In this document: piece after piece, positions 32,382 through 41,780 of the stretch
Position numbering within the stretch: position 1 is the stretch's first letter
How the letters are laid out: the number at the start of each line of letters is the position of its first letter
Source of the DNA: DASYKT01 sp963718105
GTDB taxonomy: Bacteria > Acidobacteriota > Blastocatellia > Pyrinomonadales > Pyrinomonadaceae
Direction: 5' to 3'
Assembly: GCA_963718105.1 (NCBI GenBank)
Contig: OY970352.1
Coordinates: 2,480,001-2,544,000, forward strand
DNA length: 64,000 bases
Translations under genes and position numbers: made by a program
Notes under the pieces: generated by a model
What the model was told of the DNA's origin: nothing
Seen by the model: only the letters and a program-made list of their open reading frames with translations
Databases searched by the model: none

Positions 32382-34034
32382 ATGAAAAACGCCCGTAATA
32401 ATAGTTACTTTTTCTTTCTGGTTTTGGTCACCGCCCTGTTTACCAACATTCCCGCTTACGCGCAGGATAAAAACGCCGATGTCGACAAGATCTTTAGCGG
32501 GCTAAAGGCCGCCGAGCCCGGCTGCGCGGTCGCTGTCTCGCAGAACGGGAAGCTGGCCGCCAGCCGCGCTTACGGCATGGCTGACCTGGAGCGCAGCGTG
32601 CAGCTCACCCCGGACACGATCTTCGATGCCGGCTCGGTGGTAAAGCAGTTCGTTGCGGCCTCTGTCCTACTTCTCGTCGAAGACGGCAAACTTTCTCTTT
32701 CCGAAGACATCCGTAAATATATTCCCGAGCTGCCCGACATCGGCCACAAGGTCACGCTGGACCACCTGCTTACCCACACCAGCGGCATTCGGGATTGGAG
32801 GGCGATCCAGCCGATGTCCGAAGGAGACCCCACCGCGGTCACCATGGCACTCCGTCAACACGGCCTCAATTTTGTTCCGGGAGAGGAATGGGGTTATTCG
32901 AACACCAATTATGAGCTATTGAAAGAGATCGTCGCGCGCACGAGCGGGATGTCGTTCACCGACTTCACGCAAAAGCGCCTGTGGGAACCGCTCAAGATGA
33001 AATCCACTTTATATCTCCACGATATGGCCGATGTCGTTAAGAACCGCGCTCTCGCTTACAAGAATGAGAAAGGCAAATGGAAGCTTGATATGTATTTCGG
33101 AAACCAGCGCGGCGGCAGCGGGGCCCTTCTCACCACGGCGGGCGACCTCGTCATCTGGGATGACGCGCTGACGGCGGGCGCTCTGGGCAAGTTTGTCACC
33201 GAAAAGCTTCAGGAACCGGCTGTCTTAAGTAACGGCCGGAAGCTAACCTATGCGCGGGGGCTAAACGTCGATACCCGCGGCGGTTACAAAATGGTGTGGC
33301 ACAGCGGCGCGGCCGCCGGGTACAGCTCGCTGACGGGCCGTCTTCCGGACCACGGCATCTCTTTTGCCATTATGTGCAATGTGGACGAAGGCTCCCGGTC
33401 GGCTTATGCCGGCCGCATCTTCGATCTGTTTCTGCCCCCTGCCGCTTCGGATCCGGCCGCGAGCGCTACCAGTGTTGCCGTAGGCGATCTGAGCGCCAGG
33501 GCCGGGTTATTCTTCAACGAGAAAGATGGACAGCCGCTGCGTCTGATCGCAAACAATAACACTCTGGTCATCGGGGGCGGCGGTCCCCTGGTTGCCCTGG
33601 CCGCCGACCGTTTCCGCAACCTGCGCCGCTCTGTGTTTTTTATGTCGGAGGCTGATTTCGAATTGCAATTCCTCTCAGCAGACCGGTTCGAGATCAAGAC
33701 AAAGGAAGGTGGAGCGATGGGGTATCGCCGCGCCCAATCCTATACGCCGACCGCAGCCGAACTGAACGAATTTGCCGGGCGATACGAAAGCAACGAGATG
33801 GGAGCGGTCATCGAGGCCCTGCCGGAAAAAGGCGGCCCTGAAAAAGGCCTGGTAATGCGTTTCTACCGCAACCCCGCAAACGCTATTTCTCCCCTGCCGG
33901 TCGATCGCGACACATTCATGCTGGGCATGACGGTGTTTCGCTTTGTACGGGACAAGGACGGCAAGGTCACCGGCTACGACTATAGCAATCCGGCGCTGCG
34001 CAACATCAGATATACGCGGCTAAGCGACCGCTAA
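32382..34034 (+). CDS. Second secreted serine hydrolase, beta-lactamase/PBP-type fold
   Basis: A 550-residue paralogue of the preceding gene, starting with a signal peptide (about 1-27, ending AYAQD) and RBS GAGG. The nucleophile motif is SVVK (DAGSVVKQF), the second is YSNTNYELL, and HSG in MVWHSGAAAGYSS supplies the third. It has a longer C-terminal beta extension than its neighbour. The substrate is unknown. The next gene begins 25 bp after its stop, so these are probably co-transcribed. Confidence 0.87.
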   Translation: MKNARNNSYFFFLVLVTALFTNIPAYAQDKNADVDKIFSGLKAAEPGCAVAVSQNGKLAASRAYGMADLERSVQLTPDTIFDAGSVVKQFVAASVLLLVEDGKLSLSEDIRKYIPELPDIGHKVTLDHLLTHTSGIRDWRAIQPMSEGDPTAVTMALRQHGLNFVPGEEWGYSNTNYELLKEIVARTSGMSFTDFTQKRLWEPLKMKSTLYLHDMADVVKNRALAYKNEKGKWKLDMYFGNQRGGSGALLTTAGDLVIWDDALTAGALGKFVTEKLQEPAVLSNGRKLTYARGLNVDTRGGYKMVWHSGAAAGYSSLTGRLPDHGISFAIMCNVDEGSRSAYAGRIFDLFLPPAASDPAASATSVAVGDLSARAGLFFNEKDGQPLRLIANNNTLVIGGGGPLVALAADRFRNLRRSVFFMSEADFELQFLSADRFEIKTKEGGAMGYRRAQSYTPTAAELNEFAGRYESNEMGAVIEALPEKGGPEKGLVMRFYRNPANAISPLPVDRDTFMLGMTVFRFVRDKDGKVTGYDYSNPALRNIRYTRLSDR

Positions 34035-34058
34035 AGATCAGGACAAAAATAAATTATT

Positions 34059-34367
34059 ATGAAAGAACAAACATTTATGGCAATTCAAAACGTAAGGCTC
34101 TTCGGCATTATATTTACAATAGGCCTGCTATTGCTCGTACCCTTAATAGCGATGCGGTTCACCAACGAAGTGAACTGGACCAGGGGAGATTTTATTGTCG
34201 CCGGGCTCCTGCTGCTCAGCACCGGACTCGCGTGTGAACTGGCGATGAGATCGGTCAAGAAGTTCGAGTACCGGATCGCCCTCTGTGGCGCTATTCTGTT
34301 CGCGTGTTTCCTTCTCTGGGGAGAACTTGCGACCGGCTACTTTAGCAGGCTGTTGGGCGGACATTAA
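34059..34367 (+). CDS. Small three-helix membrane protein
   Basis: Unrecognised protein of 102 residues with three hydrophobic helices (about 12-32, 46-63, 72-92). Between the helices are short charged loops, including RSVKKFEYR. An alternative ATG six codons downstream is possible, as neither has a clear RBS. Its closeness to the serine hydrolase gene suggests it may be an operon partner, but no function can be given. Confidence 0.7.
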   Translation: MKEQTFMAIQNVRLFGIIFTIGLLLLVPLIAMRFTNEVNWTRGDFIVAGLLLLSTGLACELAMRSVKKFEYRIALCGAILFACFLLWGELATGYFSRLLGGH

Positions 34368-34378
34368 GTTGTTAACCT

Positions 34379-34488
34379 GGGAACGCCGGTGTCCCGCCGG
34401 CTGAACGCGCAGCGTTCGGGATGGACATAATTTTGCGTTAGTTAACGCGAAAAATCGCGCTTGCCGGCGGGACACCGGCGCTCCCGGG
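34379..34488. repeat. GC-rich inverted pair, family B copy 4
   Basis: GAACGCCGGTGTCCCGCCGG and CCGGCGGGACACCGGCGCTC, with inner GAACGCGCAGCGTTC, closely match copy 3 at 30561-30673. The pair encloses the two serine hydrolase genes and the small membrane protein. Confidence 0.85.
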
Positions 34489-34582
34489 TTAGTTAACATT
34501 TTGGATACCCCCTTTGAAACAATATTGCCGTTAAGCCGTAAAAACGTTATCCTGTCAAAAATCTTTTTTTGTGAGGCATTCT

Positions 34583-35464
34583 ATGAAAAAACTTCTTTTG
34601 ATCTCTGTTTTTACGGTTATCTGCGCATTTTCTGCGGCTTCAGTAGGGGCTCAGGGGGTCTATATCCCGCGTGAATCGCAGGGCGCGACCGTCTCGCAAA
34701 GGGTGGGCGACGCGATGATCTCCGTCACCTATCACCGCCCGGGCGTCAAAGGCCGCAAGGTCTGGGGCGACCTGGTTCCCTACGGGCAGGTTTGGCGGGT
34801 CGGCGCGAATGATTCGACCAACTTTGAAACCAGCGTCGACGTGACCATCAACGGGCAAAAACTTCCCGCCGGCAAGTACGCGCTTTTTGCCATTCCGACG
34901 GCCGGTGAATGGACCTGGATCTTTAACAAGAACGCGGGCCAGTGGGGCACCGATTATGAGCAAAATAAAGCTCAGGATGTAATAAAGGTTACCGCCAAGC
35001 CGTCGCCCGGCGAGATGACCGAAGCTCTCATTTACGAATTTGAAAGCGTAACTCCGACCACCGCCAAACTGGTTCTCCGTTGGGAAAAAGTGCGGGTTCC
35101 TTTTACGGTTGACGTCGGTGATGTGAACGCACGCGTATTAGCCAAGCTCAAAGACTCCGCCGTTAATGCCAAGCCCGATGATTTTCGCGCTCCGGCATCG
35201 GCCGCCGCCTACGTTCTCAACAATAAGATCACGGCCAGTTATGCCGAGGCCATAACCTGGTTCGACAAATCGATCGCGGTCCGTGAGACTTTCGGCAACA
35301 CGCGCGGCCGGGCCCTGCTTTCGGCGGAAATGGGAAACACCAAAGACGCTGTCACCTTCGGCGAAAAAGCGCTGGCGATCGCCAAAGCCGCTACGCCGCA
35401 GATCACCGGCCAGGCCGTTGATGACCTGACAAAATCAGTAGCGGGCTGGAAGGCTAAAAATTAG
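34583..35464 (+). CDS. DUF2911 domain secreted protein
   Basis: A 293-residue secreted protein starting MKKLLLISVFTV after GTGAGG. A signal peptide (about 1-23) precedes a DUF2911 region with PRESQGATVSQRVGDAMISV, GRKVWGDLVPYGQVWRVGAN and PAGKYALFAIP, which are the characteristic blocks of the domain. The last ~100 residues are a helical tail of TPR-like character (SAEMGNTKDAVTFGEKALAI). DUF2911 function is unknown. It is flanked by repeat elements and appears monocistronic. Confidence 0.88.
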   Translation: MKKLLLISVFTVICAFSAASVGAQGVYIPRESQGATVSQRVGDAMISVTYHRPGVKGRKVWGDLVPYGQVWRVGANDSTNFETSVDVTINGQKLPAGKYALFAIPTAGEWTWIFNKNAGQWGTDYEQNKAQDVIKVTAKPSPGEMTEALIYEFESVTPTTAKLVLRWEKVRVPFTVDVGDVNARVLAKLKDSAVNAKPDDFRAPASAAAYVLNNKITASYAEAITWFDKSIAVRETFGNTRGRALLSAEMGNTKDAVTFGEKALAIAKAATPQITGQAVDDLTKSVAGWKAKN

Positions 35465-35468
35465 TTTA

Positions 35469-35490
35469 TGGAGCGCGGGCATCCTGCCCG
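35469..35490. repeat. Half family-B hairpin unit
   Basis: GGAGCGCGGGCATCCTGCCC matches the right end of the copy at 39299-39410 and lacks its partner arm. Confidence 0.55.
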
Positions 35491-35531
35491 CAGTTTTGAT
35501 CCCCGTCTTTTTAGGCGGCTCCAGCTTTTTT

Positions 35532-35663
35532 CAATTGCCACTAGCTTTAGCTAGTGGATACCAAAGTGATTAAAAAGAATAGGGCTTTAGCCAAATGTGT
35601 TTGGCTAAAGCCCTAAAATTTTCTATGCTTTATAAAACCACCAGCTAAAGCTAGTGGCAATTG
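35532..35663. repeat. REPIN-like palindromic element, family A copy 2
   Basis: AATTGCCACTAGC ... GCTAGTGG at the left and CCAGCTAAAGCTAGTGGCAA at the right flank GGGCTTTAGCC and GGCTAAAGCCC. It lies between the convergent DUF2911 and uvrB genes. Confidence 0.85.
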
Positions 35664-35676
35664 AAACGCGGAAAGC

Positions 35677-37665
35677 CTACCGTACCTGCAATTCTCTTTC
35701 CTTCAGGTATTTGATCTTATCTCTCAGCTCCGCCGCGCGTTCAAATTTCATATCTCTTGCCGCGATGCGCATTTCGCCTTCAAATCCCGCGATCGCTTCT
35801 CGCAGGCTTGTCCCCTCGAGTTCATCCAACAAACTATCTTCGGTGGGAATTTTGAAATAATCCGCTTCGTAGGCGGTAACTAAAGTGGATTCGATCGACT
35901 TAATGATCGTGGTCGGTGTAATGCCGTGCTCTTCGTTATATATTTCCTGCACCGCGCGCCGCCGGAGAGTTTCGTCGATCGCGTATTTCATCGACTTGGT
36001 GATCTTGTCGGCATAAAGGATCGCCCTTCCGGATGAGTTGCGCGCGGCGCGGCCGATGGTCTGGATGAGCGAACTTTCCGAACGCAGAAAACCTTCCTTG
36101 TCGGCGTCTAATATCGCCACCAGCGAAACTTCGGGCAGGTCCAGGCCTTCGCGCAAAAGGTTGATGCCGACCAGCACGTCAAATTCTCCGCGCCGCAGAT
36201 CGCGCAGGATCTTGATGCGTTCGAGCGTCTCAATGTCCGAGTGCAGATAACGGACGTTGACGCCGACCTCGGTAAAATACTCGGTCAGATCTTCGGACAT
36301 TTTCTTGGTCAGGGTCGTGACGAGTACGCGCTCGTTTCTTTCCGCGCGCAAGCGGCATTCACCCAAAAGATCATCGATCTGTCCGCGCACCGGGCGGACC
36401 TCCACTTCCGGGTCGAGCAAACCGGTGGGGCGAATGATCTGCTCGATCACTTCGCCGCCCGTCTTGGTCAATTCATAGGGGCCCGGTGTGGCGGAAACAT
36501 ATATCCGCTGGTTTCCGCGCGATTCAAATTCGGGAAAATTCAGCGGGCGGTTATCGAGCGCTGAAGGCATCCGGAAACCGTATTCGACCAGCGTCCGTTT
36601 GCGCGACTGGTCGCCGTTATACATTCCGCGTACCTGCGGGATCGTCTGGTGCGATTCGTCGATCACCATCAGCGCATCGTGCGGCAAATAATCGAGCAGC
36701 GTCGGCGGCGGCTCGCCCGGCAGTTTTCCCGTCAGGTGGCGCGAATAATTTTCGATGCCGTGGCAGAAACCCATCTCCTTCATCATTTCCAGGTCGAACA
36801 TCGTCCGCTGGTGCAGCCGCTGCGATTCGACCAGTTTGCCCTGGTGGATCAGCTCCGGTTCCCAATCGTTCAATTCTTCGCGAATGGTTCCGAGAGCGCG
36901 GCGGATCGTGCCCTTGGACATTACATAGTGGGTTTTCGGATAGATCGGCAGCCGCGTGGTATGCGTCTGCAAAACCTCGCCGAGCAGCGGGTCGATGCTG
37001 GAAATAGCATCGATCTCTTCACCCCAGAATTCTATCCGGTAGGCGGTTTCCTGGTAGCTGGGATAGATCTCTACTATGTCGCCGCGGACGCGAAAACTGC
37101 CGCGTTCGAATTCTATTTCCGAACGCTCATACTGCATTTCCACCAGCTTGCGGAGCATATCTTCGCGCCTGAGTTTTTGCCCCGGTTCGATAAAGAACAT
37201 CATCCCGTAATAGGCATCCGGATCGCCCAAACCGTAGATGCACGAAACGCTGGCCACGATGATCACGTCGCGCCGTTCAAACAGCGCGCGCGTCGCAGAC
37301 ATCCGCAGCCGGTCGATCTCTTCGTTAACGGTGGATTCTTTTTCGATGTAGGTGTCAGAGGCCGGCACGTACGCTTCGGGCTGGTAATAGTCGTAATAGG
37401 AAACAAAATACTCGACCGAGTTGTGCGGGAAAAACGTCTTGAACTCCTGGTAGAGCTGCGCGGCCAGCGTTTTATTATGCGCCAGCACGATGGTCGGCCT
37501 CTGCGTCTGCTGGATCACATTGGCAATGGTAAATGTTTTACCGCTGCCGGTTATGCCCAGCAAGACCTGGTGATCGGTCCCATCGCTTAATCCATTGACC
37601 AGCGCTTCGATGGCGGCGGGCTGGTCGCCCTTTGGTGTGTTGTCGGAAACTAACTGAAAATTCAT
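35677..37665 (-). CDS. uvrB: Excinuclease ABC subunit B (UvrB)
   Basis: DNA-damage verifying helicase of nucleotide excision repair; it loads UvrC. The 662-residue length is standard. Walker A GITGSGKT lies at 37-44, the beta-hairpin region at about 90-115 (SYYDYYQPEAYVPASDTYIE), helicase motif II DESH at about 338, motif VI QTIGRAARN and the C-terminal UVR domain (MKFERAAELRDKIKYLKERE). No uvrA or uvrC is in the window. The gene is unbroken and starts MNFQLVSDNTPKGDQP, as in the family. Confidence 0.98.
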   Translation of the reverse strand: MNFQLVSDNTPKGDQPAAIEALVNGLSDGTDHQVLLGITGSGKTFTIANVIQQTQRPTIVLAHNKTLAAQLYQEFKTFFPHNSVEYFVSYYDYYQPEAYVPASDTYIEKESTVNEEIDRLRMSATRALFERRDVIIVASVSCIYGLGDPDAYYGMMFFIEPGQKLRREDMLRKLVEMQYERSEIEFERGSFRVRGDIVEIYPSYQETAYRIEFWGEEIDAISSIDPLLGEVLQTHTTRLPIYPKTHYVMSKGTIRRALGTIREELNDWEPELIHQGKLVESQRLHQRTMFDLEMMKEMGFCHGIENYSRHLTGKLPGEPPPTLLDYLPHDALMVIDESHQTIPQVRGMYNGDQSRKRTLVEYGFRMPSALDNRPLNFPEFESRGNQRIYVSATPGPYELTKTGGEVIEQIIRPTGLLDPEVEVRPVRGQIDDLLGECRLRAERNERVLVTTLTKKMSEDLTEYFTEVGVNVRYLHSDIETLERIKILRDLRRGEFDVLVGINLLREGLDLPEVSLVAILDADKEGFLRSESSLIQTIGRAARNSSGRAILYADKITKSMKYAIDETLRRRAVQEIYNEEHGITPTTIIKSIESTLVTAYEADYFKIPTEDSLLDELEGTSLREAIAGFEGEMRIAARDMKFERAAELRDKIKYLKERELQVR

Positions 37666-37733
37666 TTAAAACAAATCCGGCTGCAAGGTTAAACTTTAAT
37701 TTTACCCGCAGCCGGTTCGTTTGTCATTTCACT

Positions 37734-37828
37734 GGGAGCGCGGACGTCTCGTCCGCATTGAGCGCTTAGCGCGAAAAATAAATTGCGCTTGCCGGGCGGC
37801 AAGCGTGCGGACGGGACGTCCGCGCTCC
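37734..37828. repeat. GC-rich inverted pair, family B copy 5
   Basis: GGGAGCGCGGACGTCTCGTC and GACGGGACGTCCGCGCTCC bound an inner GAGCGCTTAGCGC hairpin. It lies between uvrB and the HEAT-repeat gene and is close in sequence to copy 1. Confidence 0.85.
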
Positions 37829-37832
37829 GACT

Positions 37833-39161
37833 TTAAGCTACTTCCACCTCTTCCGCTTCAGGCGTAAAAATGGCGATGGCGTCTTCGACGGATTCCCAAA
37901 CTTCTTTCGGCAGGTCCTTGGTTTCCGCCAGTTTACGAAGATACGGCAAAGCGTCAATTTCCTTGTTCACCTTGATCACATGAATGATGGCCATGCGAAC
38001 GGTCAGGCTGGGGTGCGATTCCAGCGCCGTCGCGATAGGCTGCGTTTCGCGCGCCTTTAGCAGCAGTGTGAAAAGGGCAAATGCCTCGTATGCCTGTTTG
38101 TAATCCTTGTGTGTCAGACGGTCGAAATATCGCTCGACCAGCCCGCCTTCGATCGCGGCGCGCGCGATCTGGCGCATTCTTCCTTCTTCATCCAACAGAG
38201 ATATCCGCGCCCAGGCGTCCGCCCGGTTAAATCCGAGCCTCGTCAAAACTCTTGCCGCGGCTGCGCGTACTTCGCGCGTCGGATCCGCGCAAGCCAAAAT
38301 TATCGGTTCAAAGACGGCCTCGTGATCGAATTCGCCCAGGATCTCGACCGAGCGGCATCTGGTAGTAGCGGAAAGGTCATAGAGCGCTACTTGCGAGAGA
38401 GCTTCGACGGAATTGCCGGTCTTATGCGCCGCAATGATCCGCATTGAAAGCTCTTTCATTTCTTCGTCTTCGTTAAATTCATCCAGTACCTGCTCGATGG
38501 CTTCGATCAGGGCTTCGTCACTGGAAGACGGCAGCACTTCAATTCCGTGCGGATAATCTAACCGCAAAATACTGTTAAAAGGCAGTTCGGAAGCGGAAGC
38601 CAACTGAATTTCTTTGGTAAGGACCACCGGCTCCGGTTTGGCGGCGGCGGCTTTTCGCCGCGTTCCTTCATTTCCGGCCAATTTCTTGGGACGTTTTCTG
38701 TTGATCGTATCGCTATGCTTGCGCAGCCACTCAAGCTCTTTGTCGCCTTCGATCGCGTCGCCGCTGTCCCAACTGTCCTTTTTACGGCCATTGTCCTTGG
38801 CCCCTGCTGCGGCGGCCTGCGCCTTTTTAGCGCGCATCCAGAAAAGCACGCCTATGCACGCAATAAAAAAGAACGCGAATCCGACGGAATACATCCACGC
38901 GCCGTCATCCGGCGGCGGCAACTGCCCTGCCTGATGCTGGACCAACCCGTTGTCGACAGGATTTTTTGCCTGTGACCAGACACTAAAAACAAGGCTTTGC
39001 AGCAAAGCGAGAAAAGTTACTGATTTTAGGGCGAATTTCGTGAACATAAAACGGGCAAGTCTTTTCTTTAGCGGTGTATATTGAAACTGTGGTGGATAGC
39101 GAGAGGGCTTTACGAGGCTGGTGATCGTGATCTTCATAACTTGACAACCGGACCATGACAA
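37833..39161 (-). CDS. Membrane-anchored HEAT-repeat protein
   Basis: A protein of 442 residues from the first start, or 404 from an ATG at 39047 whose sequence (MFTKFALKSVTFLALL) is a better signal peptide; the shorter form is preferred by eye. One transmembrane helix follows at about residue 50-70 of the short form (MYSVGFAFFFIACIGVLFWM), then a charged linker with KDNGRKKDSW, and a domain of HEAT-like alpha repeats: EILGEFDHEAVFEPIILACA, REVRAAAARVLTRLG and HPSLTVRMAIIHVIK. It probably scaffolds protein contacts at the membrane; no partner is identifiable. Confidence 0.78.
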   Translation of the reverse strand: MSWSGCQVMKITITSLVKPSRYPPQFQYTPLKKRLARFMFTKFALKSVTFLALLQSLVFSVWSQAKNPVDNGLVQHQAGQLPPPDDGAWMYSVGFAFFFIACIGVLFWMRAKKAQAAAAGAKDNGRKKDSWDSGDAIEGDKELEWLRKHSDTINRKRPKKLAGNEGTRRKAAAAKPEPVVLTKEIQLASASELPFNSILRLDYPHGIEVLPSSSDEALIEAIEQVLDEFNEDEEMKELSMRIIAAHKTGNSVEALSQVALYDLSATTRCRSVEILGEFDHEAVFEPIILACADPTREVRAAAARVLTRLGFNRADAWARISLLDEEGRMRQIARAAIEGGLVERYFDRLTHKDYKQAYEAFALFTLLLKARETQPIATALESHPSLTVRMAIIHVIKVNKEIDALPYLRKLAETKDLPKEVWESVEDAIAIFTPEAEEVEVA

Positions 39162-39298
39162 CAGGGACGGCGTCCGGTCAGTCCAAGCCGAACCAGACTA
39201 AATTATGCCCTAATTTTCTTTGTTTGTCATTATTTATTTTTGTTAAACAGCTTTTTGTCAAAGTTATTTCCGTTGAGTTAAAAGAAGGTGTTAGCCTG

Positions 39299-39410
39299 TG
39301 AGCGCGGGCGGGACGCCTGCAAAGATCGCGCAGCGATCTAGAAGCTGTTTATTAATAGCTATTTAGCGCGACTTGGGTCGCGCTTGCAGGCAAGATGCCC
39401 GCGCTCCCAG
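39299..39410. repeat. GC-rich inverted pair, family B copy 6
   Basis: GAGCGCGGGCGGGACGCCTG and CAGGCAAGATGCCCGCGCTC are imperfect inverted partners around AGATCGCGCAGCGATCT. It lies in the 437-bp gap before purC. The remainder of that gap shows no gene. Confidence 0.8.
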
Positions 39411-39484
39411 GTTTAGAAGCTTGATAAATCCCACCCGCCATATTTTGCCGATCTGATATTTCGTAATAGATTTATAGCTATATT

Positions 39485-40390
39485 ATGAACGCCCCAAAAA
39501 CGGTTTCCGAGACAAATTTTTCTTTACTTAAACTGCTTTCCCGCGGCAAAGTCCGTGATATTTATGAAGTTAGCGATCAAACCCTGCTGCTGGTCGCGAC
39601 CGATCGGATCTCCGCGTTCGACTGCATTCTGCCCACCCCGATACCGGAAAAAGGCTTTGTTCTGACCGCGATCTCGGAATTTTGGTTCAATTTTTTGCAG
39701 CAAGTGACCGATCATCACCTGCTCACGGCCGATATCGAAAAAATGCCCGAGGCCGTCAAGGAAAACGCCGATGAATTGCGCGGGCGTTCGATGCTGGTAA
39801 AAAAGACAAAAGTTTTTCCGGTTGAGTGCGTGGTGCGCGGTTATCTGGCCGGCTCCGGTTGGAAAGATTATCAAAGAACAGGAGAGATTTGCGGCCACCG
39901 TTTGCCCGAGGGCCTAAAGGAATCCGATAAACTTCCCTCGCCTATCTTTACGCCGGCGACAAAAGCCGAAACCGGGCATGACGAAAACATCAGCGAAACG
40001 GAAATGGCAAACATCATCGGCGCCGAAGCCGCGGCGCAGCTTAGCCGTCGCTCATTAAAACTTTACGAAGAAGCGAGCGAGTACGCGCGCTCGCGCGGCA
40101 TCATCATCGCCGATACAAAATTTGAATTCGGACAGGATGAGAACGGCAAAATTATTTTGATAGATGAGGTCTTGACGCCCGATTCTTCCCGTTTCTGGTC
40201 CGCCGATTCTTATGCGCCCGGCGGCGCTCAAGCTTCGTTTGACAAACAATTTGTCCGCGACTATCTGGAAACTCTGGATTGGGACAAGCGGCCTCCGGCG
40301 CCGGCGCTTCCGGAAGCAATTGTATCCGCCACTACCAATCGTTACACTTCCGCTTATCGGCTGCTCACCGGAAAAGAACTCTCGTTTTGA
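39485..40390 (+). CDS. purC: Phosphoribosylaminoimidazole-succinocarboxamide synthase PurC
   Basis: SAICAR synthetase, step in de novo purine synthesis joining aspartate to CAIR with ATP. The 301-residue length fits the longer PurC type. Conserved blocks are visible: LLSRGKVRDIYEVSDQTLLLV, ATDRISAFDCILPTPIPEKG, VECVVRGYLAGSGWKDYQ, IADTKFEFGQDENG and the aspartate-rich LIDEVLTPDSSRFW. It stands apart from other pur genes here and is followed by an intrinsic terminator. Confidence 0.97.
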   Translation: MNAPKTVSETNFSLLKLLSRGKVRDIYEVSDQTLLLVATDRISAFDCILPTPIPEKGFVLTAISEFWFNFLQQVTDHHLLTADIEKMPEAVKENADELRGRSMLVKKTKVFPVECVVRGYLAGSGWKDYQRTGEICGHRLPEGLKESDKLPSPIFTPATKAETGHDENISETEMANIIGAEAAAQLSRRSLKLYEEASEYARSRGIIIADTKFEFGQDENGKIILIDEVLTPDSSRFWSADSYAPGGAQASFDKQFVRDYLETLDWDKRPPAPALPEAIVSATTNRYTSAYRLLTGKELSF

Positions 40391-40393
40391 GTT

Positions 40394-40415
40394 CCGCCTT
40401 CAGGCGGCCTTTTTC
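40394..40415 (+). terminator. Intrinsic terminator of purC
   Basis: CCGCC (40394-40398), TTCA loop, GGCGG (40403-40407), then CCTTTTTCTTC. Confidence 0.8.
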
Positions 40416-40507
40416 TTCGAACATTTTACCGCTCCTGAAGCGATGATGACGTAGTTTTGATTTTGGTTTTGAGATTTTTGTAGTAGAATAGCCAAACTCT
40501 TCACTCG

Positions 40508-40738
40508 ATGAAACTGCGCGAACAGATGGAAAATCTGGTAGGACAAATGCTCGACGGGCATATTTTGCTTGGCGAGGCTGTCTCAGAATTTGAGAAATTA
40601 TATATTCAAAAAGCGCTCGCGCTGCATAGCGATCACCTTTCAAATACCGCCTCCGTACTGGGCATTCATCGCAATACCCTTTCCAAACGCGTAGCAGATT
40701 ACAAAGCCGCTGCCAAAAAACGCAAAGCAAAAAAGTGA
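40508..40738 (+). CDS. Fis-type helix-turn-helix DNA-binding protein
   Basis: A 76-residue protein consisting of a Fis-like fold: an N-terminal helix pair, then the C-terminal HTH in HLSNTASVLGIHRNTLSKRV and a Lys-rich tail (AAAKKRKAKK). It is shorter than enteric Fis (98 residues) and resembles the isolated Fis domain of NtrC regulators. It may act as a nucleoid protein or small regulator. Position 118 bp downstream of purC with a terminator between suggests its own promoter. Confidence 0.82.
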   Translation: MKLREQMENLVGQMLDGHILLGEAVSEFEKLYIQKALALHSDHLSNTASVLGIHRNTLSKRVADYKAAAKKRKAKK

Positions 40739-40746
40739 CGCCATAA

Positions 40747-40877
40747 TGTAGCGCCGCGTCCCGCCGGCTGTCCTGTGAGCGTCCCGCTCACAGTTAGAAA
40801 ATCATGTAACTCTGACTGTGCAAAATAATGCGGATGCGAGACGCATCCGCGACAGCCACCGGGACGGTGGCGCTACA
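40747..40877. repeat. GC-rich inverted pair, family C copy 1
   Basis: TGTAGCGCCGCGTCCCGCCG and the right end GGGACGGTGGCGCTACA are imperfect inverted partners, with inner GTGAGCGTCCCGCTCAC and GATGCGAGACGCATC hairpins. Copy 2 lies at 50877-51000. Confidence 0.8.
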
Positions 40878-40886
40878 TTTTTCAAG

Positions 40887-41690
40887 CTACTTTTTCTCGA
40901 TCACTTTTATTTCGTCGCCGACCCTGATGGTCCCGCCCGGATTTTCACTTAACAGATTTTCTCCAAAGATCACTCCGCCCGGAACGCCGCGATAGGTCGC
41001 CAGGGTCTTCAGCGGTTCTTTGCCGGTAAATTCCCCGAGCTGCTGATCGACGGTGGTGATCACGCAGCGCTTGCACGGTTTGACGCCGTAAAAAATATTT
41101 TCACCGACCGAAAATTTTCTCCAACTGTGTTCTTCAAAAGGTTCCGCGCCGGCGGCCACCAGGTTCGGGCGAAACCTGTTCATCGGAAGCCGCTCCTCGA
41201 GTTTGCTGTTGAGATCTTCCAACGACCCTTCGCCGATCACCAGAAACGGGTAAGCGTCGGCAAAACTGACAACATCGTCCGCGACCGCGAAATTCGGGTC
41301 GACCTCGCGGCGAAAATCATCCGGCATAAAAACCAGTTGGCAGTCGGTTTCCAGCACTTCGGTCAGCCATTTGTTCACTCCGTTTTGGTACTTCAAAGCC
41401 TGCGGCTTATCGTTCCATATCTCTACCGTCTGCTCGGATCGCTCGCCGGGTGCGAAGCCGGCATTTATTTCACCATGGCTCGCAGCTTTCAGCACGAGGC
41501 CGTCTGCGGTGATCGAAGTTTCAATGGTGGCCATTTTGGGTAATTCGCGCTGGGTAAAGAATTTGCCGCCCCCGTCGGTGATCATCCAGCGGCGGTCGTA
41601 TTGCAGCCCGCGGCCTTCGATCCTGGCTTCTTTTAAGGAAATTCCCTTCAGGGATTTAACCGGGTAGATGTTGATTTCTGATAAATGCAT
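40887..41690 (-). CDS. MOSC-domain protein (YcbX/mARC-like)
   Basis: Molybdenum-cofactor-type protein of 267 residues. The MOSC_N domain opens MHLSEINIYPVKSLKGISLK and contains DRRWMITDGGGKFFTQRE; the MOSC domain contains CKRCVITTVDQQLGEFTGKE, with the conserved Cys that ligates Mo in mARC/YcbX reductases of N-hydroxylated compounds. There is no fused 2Fe-2S domain, unlike E. coli YcbX. The start at 41690 is chosen over a TTG six codons upstream, because MHLSEINIYPVK is the typical beginning. Confidence 0.9.
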   Translation of the reverse strand: MHLSEINIYPVKSLKGISLKEARIEGRGLQYDRRWMITDGGGKFFTQRELPKMATIETSITADGLVLKAASHGEINAGFAPGERSEQTVEIWNDKPQALKYQNGVNKWLTEVLETDCQLVFMPDDFRREVDPNFAVADDVVSFADAYPFLVIGEGSLEDLNSKLEERLPMNRFRPNLVAAGAEPFEEHSWRKFSVGENIFYGVKPCKRCVITTVDQQLGEFTGKEPLKTLATYRGVPGGVIFGENLLSENPGGTIRVGDEIKVIEKK

Positions 41691-41780
41691 AAACTTTGGA
41701 CCGGACAAGTAACGCTTGAAATAGATCTTAGCTTATAGATTATAACTGAGAGATTTTGATTTTATCTATTATCTATTTCG

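Noticed and set aside
36649..37590. 313-codon plus-strand frame opposite uvrB
   Set aside because: It is a shadow of uvrB; the product is His/Arg-rich with no domain.
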